Assembly: GCA_035566895.1 (NCBI GenBank)
Contig: DATMQA010000211.1
Span: forward strand, 1 to 23,556
DNA length: 23,556 nt
Direction: 5' to 3'
From: DATMQA01 sp035566895
GTDB lineage: Bacteria > Verrucomicrobiota > Verrucomicrobiia > Limisphaerales > UBA8199
This document shows positions 14,959-21,894 of this stretch, piece by piece (the first letter of the stretch is position 1; the number at the start of each line of letters is the position of its first letter). The notes under the pieces are model-generated. The model was given only the letters and a program-made list of their open reading frames with translations. It ran no database searches and had not been told where the DNA came from. The translations under genes and the position numbers were made by a program.

Positions 14959-16974
14959 ATGCTAATTTTCGACCAACTCAAACGGGACGACCCGCAGCTT
15001 CGAGCGGTGGCGGTGGGGATGTTGTGCGGGCTGGGCCTGCTGCTGGCGGGGTTGTGGTGGGTGCAGATCGTTTCGTCGCGGGATTACCGGGAGTCGCTTG
15101 AGACCCAGGCCTTCCGCACTGTGCGCATCCCGGCGGTCCGCGGAAAGATTCTGGACCGCAACGGGACCATTCTAGCGGAGAACCAGCCCACGTATAATGT
15201 CAGCCTTTACCTGGAGGAACTGCGAAAGCCGTTCGATAGCGCGTATCTGCAGGAGGCGGCCAGCGCGCAGGCAGAGCTGAAACGGCAAGCCGCTGACGAG
15301 GAAAGCAAACTGCACCGCAAATTGACCAAACAGGAACGGAAGCAGTTCCTGCTTACGACGGCGCAAAAGGCGGCCCTGCGCCAACAGGCGCGTTACGAGG
15401 TCGCCAGCAACGTGGTGATGCAGGTCAGCCAGCGACTGCAAAAGCCGCTGTGGCTCGACCGCACTAATTTTGAGCGCCATTACGAAACGCGGCTGGCGCT
15501 GCCTTACGCGGTGCTCGCGAATCTCGATACCGCCAGCATTGCCAGGTTCGAGGAGCAATCAACCAGCCCGCTGGGCGTTGATTTGGAAGTCCAATCGACG
15601 CGGGTTTATCCGTACGGTTTGACTGCCGCGCACATGCTGGGCTACTTGCACCGCGACGACCGTTCAGTGGAAGGCGAGGAGGCATTTTTCTCGTATCGCC
15701 TGCCGGATTTTAAAGGCGTCGTCGGAGTGGAAGCCGGTTACGACAAGGAACTGCGTGGCACCGCCGGGGCCAAGTCTGTGCTGGTTAACAATGTCGGCTA
15801 TCGCCAGACCGAAAATATTTGGACGCCGGCCGAGCCAGGTCACACGGTGGTGCTGACGATTGATCTGCACGTGCAACAGGCGGCGGAGCACGCGTTGCAG
15901 AGTGTCTATGGACCAGGGACCCGAGGGGCGGTGGTGGTGATGGACGTCCGCAACGGAGACATTCTGGCGATGGCATCGTCGCCGACGCTGAATCCAAACT
16001 CGTTTATTCCCAGGATTTCGACTCAGGAATACCAGCGCATCGCCGAGCTGCACGCTGATAAGAACCGCGCGACGTACGAGAATTACATGCCGGGTTCGAT
16101 CTTCAAAACCGTGGTCGGCCTGGCGGCGCTGGACAATGGATGGAACCCTGAAAAACCGGTTTATGTTGACGCCAATCCCAAGGACCCCGCCCACGGTTAT
16201 ATCGCAATCGGGCGGGGCATCAAAGATACCGTGACGCCGGGTTGGTATGATTTCAAAAAAGCCATCGTAAAATCGAGTAATGCCTATTTTGTCAGGGCCG
16301 GAATATACGCCGGGGCTGAGAGGATTATCCGGCTGGCGCAACACCTGCACTTCGGGGAAGCGGCCGGGCTGCCGACGCGTCAGGACGCAAAAGGGAAATT
16401 CCCGAAGGGAATGGAGCCCGGCTGGACTGAAGCGAGGACAGGCAATATGTCCATTGGACAGGACCCAGTTTGGGTGACTCCACTGCAGATTGCGGTACTG
16501 GCATCGGCGCTGGGCAACAAGGGCACCGTGCTGTGGCCCCGCCTGGTTGACCGCATCGAACCCCAGGACCCGACCCTGGGAGAACAGCCAGTAGTTTTTC
16601 CTCACCGTCCGCCGCGGGATGAATTGGGAGTCAGTACGCGCAGCATGAACATCCTCCATGAGGCGATGCTGGCAGAAACTGAAGACGCCGAGGGCACGGG
16701 CCATCCAGCGGCTTTGGCCGCTCCCGGCTTGCGGATTTGTGGCAAAACCGGCACCGCGCAGGTTCAGGACGTCGAAGGCCACAAAACCGGCCAAACTACG
16801 TGGTTCGCGTCCTTCGCGCCCTACGGAGACGCGAAGTGGGCCGTCGTGGTGATGGTAGAGGACGGTGTCTCCGGCGGAACGACTTGCTCGCCAGTGGCGG
16901 GAGCGGTCTATCATGCCCTTTTGGAACGCGAACGAATGGGCGCCGGAAAGAACGGCACACTCGCAAAGCAATGA
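14959..16974 (+). CDS. mrdA: Penicillin-binding protein 2 (elongasome transpeptidase)
   Basis: A 671-residue class B PBP that cross-links peptidoglycan during elongation with RodA as partner. One transmembrane anchor lies at about 14-36. The pedestal domain opens with RGKILDRNGTILAEN and includes a Lys/Gln/Glu-rich helical stretch at about 90-155. The transpeptidase motifs are complete: SXXK as PGSIFKT with the nucleophile Ser380 and Lys383; SXN as SSN at 439-441; and KTG at 596-598. The length is a little above that of E. coli PBP2. The ATG at 14959 lies 8 bp after a heptamer array, and no Shine-Dalgarno is visible. Its place between mreD and rodA supports PBP2 rather than the divisome PBP3. 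Confidence 0.96.
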   Translation: MLIFDQLKRDDPQLRAVAVGMLCGLGLLLAGLWWVQIVSSRDYRESLETQAFRTVRIPAVRGKILDRNGTILAENQPTYNVSLYLEELRKPFDSAYLQEAASAQAELKRQAADEESKLHRKLTKQERKQFLLTTAQKAALRQQARYEVASNVVMQVSQRLQKPLWLDRTNFERHYETRLALPYAVLANLDTASIARFEEQSTSPLGVDLEVQSTRVYPYGLTAAHMLGYLHRDDRSVEGEEAFFSYRLPDFKGVVGVEAGYDKELRGTAGAKSVLVNNVGYRQTENIWTPAEPGHTVVLTIDLHVQQAAEHALQSVYGPGTRGAVVVMDVRNGDILAMASSPTLNPNSFIPRISTQEYQRIAELHADKNRATYENYMPGSIFKTVVGLAALDNGWNPEKPVYVDANPKDPAHGYIAIGRGIKDTVTPGWYDFKKAIVKSSNAYFVRAGIYAGAERIIRLAQHLHFGEAAGLPTRQDAKGKFPKGMEPGWTEARTGNMSIGQDPVWVTPLQIAVLASALGNKGTVLWPRLVDRIEPQDPTLGEQPVVFPHRPPRDELGVSTRSMNILHEAMLAETEDAEGTGHPAALAAPGLRICGKTGTAQVQDVEGHKTGQTTWFASFAPYGDAKWAVVVMVEDGVSGGTTCSPVAGAVYHALLERERMGAGKNGTLAKQ

Positions 16975-17086
16975 AAGACCGGCCGACAATGCATCACGCG
17001 CGAACAAACCGCGCGAAAGAGGAATACGGCGCCGAGCGCACGCACTCCAAACGCTTCGCGCGGTACGCCATCGTTGAGTCGTCCCT

Positions 17087-17121
17087 TCCTCCATCCTCCA
17101 TCCTCCATCATCCCTCATCCT
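17087..17121. repeat. Five-unit heptamer array before rodA
   Basis: Three identical TCCTCCA units are followed by TCATCCC and TCATCCT, five 7-bp units in register, ending 9 bp before the rodA ATG at 17131. The rest of the 156-bp spacer after the PBP2 stop (16975-17086) has no gene or clear promoter. An in-frame ATG at 17074 would translate the repeat into a Pro/Ser-rich leader and is rejected. Confidence 0.85.
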
Positions 17122-17130
17122 CCCCGTTGC

Positions 17131-18342
17131 ATGTTTGACGCTACTCTGAACGAGCATCATTCCCGCCTCGACCGGCTGCAGTTGGCGGCGTTGTGCGGAC
17201 TGATGCTGGTGGGGGCCGCCTTCGTCTATAGCGCCACGATGGCGAGTGAAGCGGCCGCCGCCGCGCCCTGGTATATCCAGGGCTGGTTCAAGCAGATGGT
17301 TTGGTATGGCCTGGGCCTGGGCTGCGCCACGGGCGCGTGCCTGATCGATTACCGAATCCTCGCGCGCTGGTCCTTCGTGCTTTACTGGGCGACGATCGTC
17401 CTGCTCATCCTGGTCCTGATTCCCGGCATCGGCTCGATGCGGTTCAACGCCCGGCGTTGGTTTGATTTGCACGTGTTCCAGTTACAGCCCTCCGAGTTCG
17501 CCAAACTGGCATTTATTCTCGCCCAGGCCAGCTTCCTGAGCCGGCCAGTCGAGGAAGTGCGCGTGCCGGTCATTTTTTGGAAGGCGCTCGGTTTAATCCT
17601 GCTCCCTTTTGTGCTCATATTCAAAGAGCCCGACCTGGGTTCGGCGCTGGTGCTGCTGCCCACCGGCCTGGTGATGTTGTACGTCGCCGGCACGCCGTGG
17701 CTGTATCTGCGGCGGTTGATAACCGCGGTGGGCATTGTAGCCGCTTTGCTCCTGGTGAATGTGCTGTTCAGTCCGCCCGGATGGTGGCAGATCAAGTTGG
17801 AGAATTACCAGCGGCAACGGTTGCTGGTCTATTTCGGAGCAGACTTTGCCGCGCCGAACGCTTCGGTCGATGAAAGGGCGCGCGCCCGAAAAATCCAGGC
17901 GGAAAAATCCTACCAGGTTCGGCAGGCATTGATTTCGGTCGGCTCGGGAGGCTTAACGGGCAAGGGTTGGCGCAAGGGCAACCAGACGGCGCTGGGTTTC
18001 CTCCCACCGGGCGCCGCGCATAATGATTTCATTTTCTCCGTGATCGCCGAGGAGAAAGGATTCGTCGGCAGCTTAACTGTGCTGACGCTGTATGGGGTGG
18101 TTCTGTTTACCGGACTCAGAATCGCCGGCCAGGCGCGCGACCGCCTGGGCAAATTGGCTGCAGTAGGCGTAGTGACGCTTCTGTTCAGCCACATCTTTAT
18201 CAATATCGGCATGAATATTCGCATCGTGCCTGTGACGGGCATTCCACTGCCGCTGCTCTCCTACGGCGGATCCTCAGTGTTGGGCTCGTTGATCGCCATA
18301 GGCATCTTGCAAAACGTGCATATCCATCGAAGGACCTATTAA
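17131..18342 (+). CDS. rodA: Peptidoglycan glycosyltransferase RodA (SEDS family)
   Basis: A 403-residue integral membrane protein that polymerises lipid II glycan strands together with PBP2. About ten hydrophobic helices are visible. SEDS hallmarks in order are ARRWFDL, QLQPSEFAKLAFIL, FKEPDLGSALVLLPTGLVMLY, GGLTGKGWRKGNQ, AHNDFIFSVIAEEKGFVG with Asp299 (the family's essential extracytoplasmic Asp), and VTGIPLPLLSYGGSSVLGSLIAIGIL. RodA rather than FtsW is favoured by the mre/PBP2 context and the N-terminal spacing. The start at 17131 gives a short cytoplasmic N-terminus. Its stop is only 2 bp before the RNase E/G gene, so both are likely on one transcript. Confidence 0.96.
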   Translation: MFDATLNEHHSRLDRLQLAALCGLMLVGAAFVYSATMASEAAAAAPWYIQGWFKQMVWYGLGLGCATGACLIDYRILARWSFVLYWATIVLLILVLIPGIGSMRFNARRWFDLHVFQLQPSEFAKLAFILAQASFLSRPVEEVRVPVIFWKALGLILLPFVLIFKEPDLGSALVLLPTGLVMLYVAGTPWLYLRRLITAVGIVAALLLVNVLFSPPGWWQIKLENYQRQRLLVYFGADFAAPNASVDERARARKIQAEKSYQVRQALISVGSGGLTGKGWRKGNQTALGFLPPGAAHNDFIFSVIAEEKGFVGSLTVLTLYGVVLFTGLRIAGQARDRLGKLAAVGVVTLLFSHIFINIGMNIRIVPVTGIPLPLLSYGGSSVLGSLIAIGILQNVHIHRRTY

Positions 18343-18344
18343 TT

Positions 18345-20315
18345 ATGAGTGAACGAAACTTTTCCCGGCGGCGACGCGGCATGCGTTTTCGCCCCAGCGG
18401 CGGCTTGGGCCATATGCAGCAACGCCCCGACCGGGATGCCATCCAGGCCCGCGCCGAAGCAGTCGGCGAGAAGCCGGTGCAGGAGAAAATCTATGAGCGG
18501 CGCCACAGCTATGAAATCGAGCGCGCCGAGAATATCGCCGCCGGCCTGCCGCCGGAAGGGCCGCCGAAAGAGGCGCAGCCGGCTCCCGGCGGCGGCAAAC
18601 GCAATTTTCGCGAACCCAACTTCGAAACCCCGGCTGAAGTTCGTGAAGAAAAACCTTACGAACCCGTCAAAGTTCAGGAATCCTCCCGCGGGATTGTCGA
18701 TAGCATCCGGACCATGGCCAACACCCTGGTCAAGCGCGTGCAACGGCTCATCCGACCCATCAAACGGAGCCACAAAGAAGTCATCATTAACGCCGAAACG
18801 CTTGAAACTCGTGTCGCCGTGCTCGAAGAGGGCAGGCTCGAAGAATTCAACATCGAACGCACGACCGAAGAACGGCTGGTGGGCAGCATCTTCAAAGGCA
18901 AAGTGCGCAATCTCGAGGACGGTCTCAAAGCCGCCTTTGTCGATATCGGTTTTGAAAAGAACGCCTTTCTCCACTACTGGGATATCGTGCCCAACACCTT
19001 CGACAGCGGGTATGAAGTCGTCGAGCGCGAAAACAGAAGGCGGGATAAGCCAAAGATCACGCAGAAAGACATCCCTCGCGTCTATCCTCCCGGCAGCGAA
19101 ATTATCGTGCAGGTGACCAAAGGCCCCATCGGCACCAAAGGTCCCCGCGTGACGACCAATCTCACGCTCCCCGGCCGGTATATCATCCTGCTGCCCAACT
19201 CCGACCAGAGCGGCATCTCGCGCAAGATTGAAAACCCGCAGGAGCGCCAGCGGTTAAAGAAGATCCTGCGCGAACTCTCGATTCCCGACGGCATGGGGGT
19301 CATCATGCGCACGGTCGGGGAGGCCCAACAACAGCGCTATTTCGTGCGCGACCTGGCCCTGCTGCTCGATGAATGGGAGGAAATCCAGGCGCGCATCAAG
19401 AAACAGCCTCCCGCCACTTGCGTGTTCCAGGAACCCGACCTGATCGAGCGCACCGTGCGCGATTTCCTGACCGAAGACGTCGAACGCATCGTCGTGGACA
19501 ACCAGAAAGCCTACGAGCGCATGCGCGATATGATGCTCAAAATCAAGGCCAAGCGCTCCGCCGACAAGGTGAAACTCTATGCGGAGCCGCAGCCTGTTTT
19601 CGACCGTTTCAGCATCACCCGGCAGTTGGAGAATGCCTTCTCCCGCCAGGTGCACCTCAAAAGCGGCGGCTACATTGTCGTGGATGAGACCGAGGCGCTG
19701 GTTGCGATCGACGTCAACACCGGGCGCCATAAGGGCGGCAAGGACCAGGAAACCTCGATTCTCAAAGTGAACCTCGAGGCGGCCGACGAAATCGCCCGGC
19801 AACTGCGTCTCCGGAACATGGGCGGGCTGATCGTGCTCGACTTCATCGACATGAAACAGCGCCGTGACCAGCAACAGGTCTATCATCGCATGAAAGATGC
19901 GCTGCGACGCGACAAGGCCAAGACCCACGTGTTGCCGATCTCGCAGCTTGGCCTGATGGAAATGACCCGCCAGCGCCACTCCGAGAGCGTGCATGCCGCC
20001 GTCTATGATGATTGCCCGTATTGCAAAGGCCGCGGCAAGGTCAAGAGCGCCCTGACGATGAGCGTCGAAATCCAGCGCAAGCTGGCCGAGATTCTCAAAA
20101 AACGGACGCGCGATGAATCGGACTTCCAGTTGCTCATCATCGTGCATCCGAGCATCCTGGAACGCTTCCGCACCGAAGACGAAAAACACATCACCGAGAT
20201 GGAAAAGCGGTATTTCGGCAAACTGTCGTTCCGCAAGGACCCGGCGCTCCACTCCGAGCAATTCAAGATCGTAAACCTTGCCACGAACGAAGAACTGGCC
20301 AGTGTAGGCGGCTAG
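18345..20315 (+). CDS. rng: Ribonuclease E/G with N-terminal extension
   Basis: A 656-residue endoribonuclease of the RNase E/G family, which cuts single-stranded AU-rich RNA in mRNA decay and rRNA maturation. The S1 RNA-binding domain begins near 178 (LVGSIFKGKVRNLEDGLKAAFVDIG). The DNase I-like catalytic domain carries the Mg-binding Asp456 (VAIDVNTGRHKGGKD) and Asp499 (LIVLDFIDMK). The zinc link CPYCKGRG (Cys557, Cys560) allows dimer pairing. The first 145 residues are extra relative to E. coli RNase G: an Arg-rich start (SRRRRGMRFRPS), a charged Pro/Glu-rich linker, and an amphipathic helix at 115-140 (GIVDSIRTMANTLVKRVQRL). There is no long C-terminal degradosome tail. AGGA lies 10 nt before the ATG. 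It probably forms the last gene of the rod-shape block. Confidence 0.94.
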   Translation: MSERNFSRRRRGMRFRPSGGLGHMQQRPDRDAIQARAEAVGEKPVQEKIYERRHSYEIERAENIAAGLPPEGPPKEAQPAPGGGKRNFREPNFETPAEVREEKPYEPVKVQESSRGIVDSIRTMANTLVKRVQRLIRPIKRSHKEVIINAETLETRVAVLEEGRLEEFNIERTTEERLVGSIFKGKVRNLEDGLKAAFVDIGFEKNAFLHYWDIVPNTFDSGYEVVERENRRRDKPKITQKDIPRVYPPGSEIIVQVTKGPIGTKGPRVTTNLTLPGRYIILLPNSDQSGISRKIENPQERQRLKKILRELSIPDGMGVIMRTVGEAQQQRYFVRDLALLLDEWEEIQARIKKQPPATCVFQEPDLIERTVRDFLTEDVERIVVDNQKAYERMRDMMLKIKAKRSADKVKLYAEPQPVFDRFSITRQLENAFSRQVHLKSGGYIVVDETEALVAIDVNTGRHKGGKDQETSILKVNLEAADEIARQLRLRNMGGLIVLDFIDMKQRRDQQQVYHRMKDALRRDKAKTHVLPISQLGLMEMTRQRHSESVHAAVYDDCPYCKGRGKVKSALTMSVEIQRKLAEILKKRTRDESDFQLLIIVHPSILERFRTEDEKHITEMEKRYFGKLSFRKDPALHSEQFKIVNLATNEELASVGG

Positions 20316-20382
20316 AGACCGCGGGCGTTTACGACGGTTCAGCATCCAAAGTCCTGAAGAGCTGCCTGGAAAAAGCTGCCTC

Positions 20383-21012
20383 ATGAAGACGTACGCATGG
20401 TCCGGTCAAATCACTGCGCCACTGGCGGTCGCGCTGGGGATCCTCATTTGTTTTTGGGGCTATCGGATTCTTAAGCTCACCCTGGGAATCATGGGGTTTA
20501 TGGCCGGGGCGGCCGCAGGTTGGAGCCTCGGGCTGGCGCTGGCTCCAGGCAACAACGCCATCGCTCTGATTTGTGCCGTCATTGCCGGGGCGATCGGCGC
20601 TGCCCTTTGTGTCTGGCTGTTTTTCCTTGGTATCTTCCTGTTGGGGGCGAGTGCTGGAGCGGTGGTGGCTGCTGCGCTCTTCACCGCAGCAGGGAATCAA
20701 CCCCAACCTATCCTTCTTCTCGCGTTCGCCGGGGTGTTCGGGGTTATTGCGCTGGTGCTGCAAAAGCTCATGATCACCTTGTCAACGGCCTCCAGTGGGT
20801 CTTACCTGATTACCGCGGGGATTTTTCAGTTCTTCACCGGTGCTCAACCGCTGTCGCTGTTATGGTTCGACCGTTTGCATCCCGGGTCGGCCGGTGTTCT
20901 GAGTTATGCCGCGCTGGCATTGTGGCTCGTGCTGGCAGTGTCCGGCTTACGTTTTCAATATCGAGGCAGACGGAAAAAGGAGGAAGCCGCCCGTAAGGAG
21001 GGACCTGCCTGA
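20383..21012 (+). CDS. Multi-pass membrane protein, DUF4203/TM198-like
   Basis: A 209-residue integral membrane protein with about seven hydrophobic helices, several glycine/alanine-rich (LGIMGFMAGAAAGWSLGLAL; ALICAVIAGAIGAALCVWLFFLGIFLLGASAGAVVAAAL), and a basic cytoplasmic C-terminal tail (RGRRKKEEAARKEG). The alternation of Gly-rich helices with a conserved-looking FFLGIFLLGA segment resembles the TMEM198/DUF4203 family, whose bacterial role is unknown. The ATG at 20383 follows the RNase gene by 67 bp. GCTGCC occurs twice just upstream, 14 bp apart. I see no terminator between the two genes, so co-transcription is possible. Confidence 0.75.
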   Translation: MKTYAWSGQITAPLAVALGILICFWGYRILKLTLGIMGFMAGAAAGWSLGLALAPGNNAIALICAVIAGAIGAALCVWLFFLGIFLLGASAGAVVAAALFTAAGNQPQPILLLAFAGVFGVIALVLQKLMITLSTASSGSYLITAGIFQFFTGAQPLSLLWFDRLHPGSAGVLSYAALALWLVLAVSGLRFQYRGRRKKEEAARKEGPA

Positions 21013-21084
21013 GATGCTCTGCAGTTACCCGCGCCATAACGGCGTCCAGATGCTCGGGTCATTGCTGTGCATCATTCGGACCTC

Positions 21085-21100
21085 CCCTGCCGCGGCAGGG
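21085..21100. repeat. 16-bp perfect palindrome
   Basis: CCCTGCCGCGGCAGGG, 72 bp after the stop of the membrane-protein gene. It is followed 13 bp later by the first two-hairpin repeat. With no loop and no T-run it is an odd terminator. It may be a remnant of the same repeat class or a protein-binding dyad. Confidence 0.5.
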
Positions 21101-21113
21101 ACGCCGACCGGCA

Positions 21114-21160
21114 GTAGCGCAGACTTTCAGTCTGCTGTATCGCGGATTTCCAATCCGCCG
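21114..21160 (+). repeat. Two-hairpin intergenic repeat, copy 1
   Basis: After GTAGC, two tight hairpins follow each other: GCAGACT/AGTCTGC with a TTC loop (21119-21135) and GCGGATT/AATCCGC with a TCC loop (21142-21158). They are joined by TGTATC. The layout matches copy 2 read on the other strand, including the GTAGC lead and TGTA linker. REP/BIME-like dispersed repeats often have this build; the copy number elsewhere in the genome cannot be seen here. Confidence 0.8.
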
Positions 21161-21215
21161 GCCTCGCTACCGGGAGGCAGTTTCGAATCTCGAAGACGCC
21201 ACCACCACCACGACT

Positions 21216-21275
21216 GCCGACTGAAAGTCGGCGGTACAGCAGATTTGGAAATCTGCGCTACGAAATCTGCGCTAC
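21216..21275 (-). repeat. Two-hairpin intergenic repeat, copy 2 (inverted) with partial third copy
   Basis: On the minus strand this reads GTAGC, a GCAGATTT/AAATCTGC hairpin (21239-21256), the linker TGTACC, and a GCCGACT/AGTCGGC hairpin (21216-21232). That is the same order as copy 1, with compensating base changes inside the stems. A partial duplicate, GAAATCTGCGCTAC, extends it to 21275. The stop codon of the neighbouring minus-strand gene (TAG, 21272-21274) is part of this duplicated end. Confidence 0.8.
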
Positions 21276-21559
21276 GGCGTGTCGGCTCCACTCCCTGCCG
21301 CGTTAATTCGCGCTGGTGCGTTTTGCCATTTTGTTTTTTCAACAAGGACTGGATGGCCTGTGGGGTGAGCGTCCATGTAGCGGAATAGTTGTTTCAGGTA
21401 ATCGACCAGCTCGCGTTCGTGGCCGGGTTTGACCGGACAGTCGGTAAACGGCACGGCGTCGGGAATAACGCCATCAGCGTATTTGCCGCGTAACTCCGCG
21501 TCTTCGCGGGTCATGCCGAGTTCGAGGTAGGCTTGCATTACTGCTTCACGTGCGGTCAT
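21272..21559 (-). CDS. Small protein of unknown function
   Basis: A 95-residue, probably cytoplasmic, protein with no signal peptide. It starts MTAREAVMQAYLELGMTREDAELRGKYADGVIPDAVPFTDCPVKPGHERELVDYLKQLFRYMD, then HPTGHPVLVEKTKWQNAPARI. The first part looks helical and the Cys/Pro motif FTDCPVKPGHE is distinctive. I do not recognise a named family. The frame is open upstream, but that DNA is a heptamer array followed by hairpin repeats, so the ATG at 21559 is chosen. AGAG lies about 10 nt upstream. The last residues (GSGADTP) run into a dispersed repeat, which supplies the TAG stop, so the natural C-terminus may have been altered. Confidence 0.65.
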   Translation of the reverse strand: MTAREAVMQAYLELGMTREDAELRGKYADGVIPDAVPFTDCPVKPGHERELVDYLKQLFRYMDAHPTGHPVLVEKTKWQNAPARINAAGSGADTP

Positions 21560-21574
21560 AGGTTTTTCTCTGTT

Positions 21575-21623
21575 TTTGATGTTTGATGTTTGATGTTCGA
21601 TTTGGGATTCGCGGTTTCCGATT
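21575..21623. repeat. Seven-unit heptamer array upstream of the 95-codon gene
   Basis: Three exact TTTGATG units are followed by four diverged ones (TTCGATT, TGGGATT, CGCGGTT, TCCGATT), all in 7-bp register. The array lies 15 bp upstream of the minus-strand ATG at 21559, thus again next to a start codon. Units nearest the gene are the most uniform, which would fit recent slippage there. Confidence 0.8.
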
Positions 21624-21696
21624 TTGTCGGCCAAATGAGTTGGATGGCTATCTCGTGCCCGGCGGGCTTGCCGTCTTTGGCGGTGGCGCCTTTGGT

Positions 21697-21778
21697 GCAC
21701 CGTCCCGGTGCCCATTGAGCTCAAAACCACTGGCCGCCGCGCGGCGAGACGCCGCTTCAACTCGCAGCCGAGACGGCT
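21697..21778. repeat. Further hairpin cluster upstream of ispH
   Basis: Three small hairpins: GCACCG/CGGTGC with a TCC loop (21697-21711), GCGGCG/CGCCGC with an AGA loop (21741-21755), and AGCCG/CGGCT with an AGA loop (21766-21778), followed by ACGCTA. The last two have the two-hairpin layout of the 21114 repeat but a different sequence, suggesting another family of the same type. The remaining spacer to ispH (21779-21894) is G-rich and shows no clear promoter. Confidence 0.55.
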
Positions 21779-21894
21779 ACGCTAAATGCCGACGACAAAA
21801 TGGGGGAAGTGTCCGGATGCGCCCCAAGCCGGGCGGGGGCGGGGGTGGGTTTAAAGCTGGACGAGGGGGCGGGACGTGTTAGGTTGAGAACGGT

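Noticed and set aside
15664..17472. 602-codon minus-strand open frame
   Set aside because: Antisense to mrdA and rodA and crosses the heptamer array; Arg/His-rich product typical of shadow frames.
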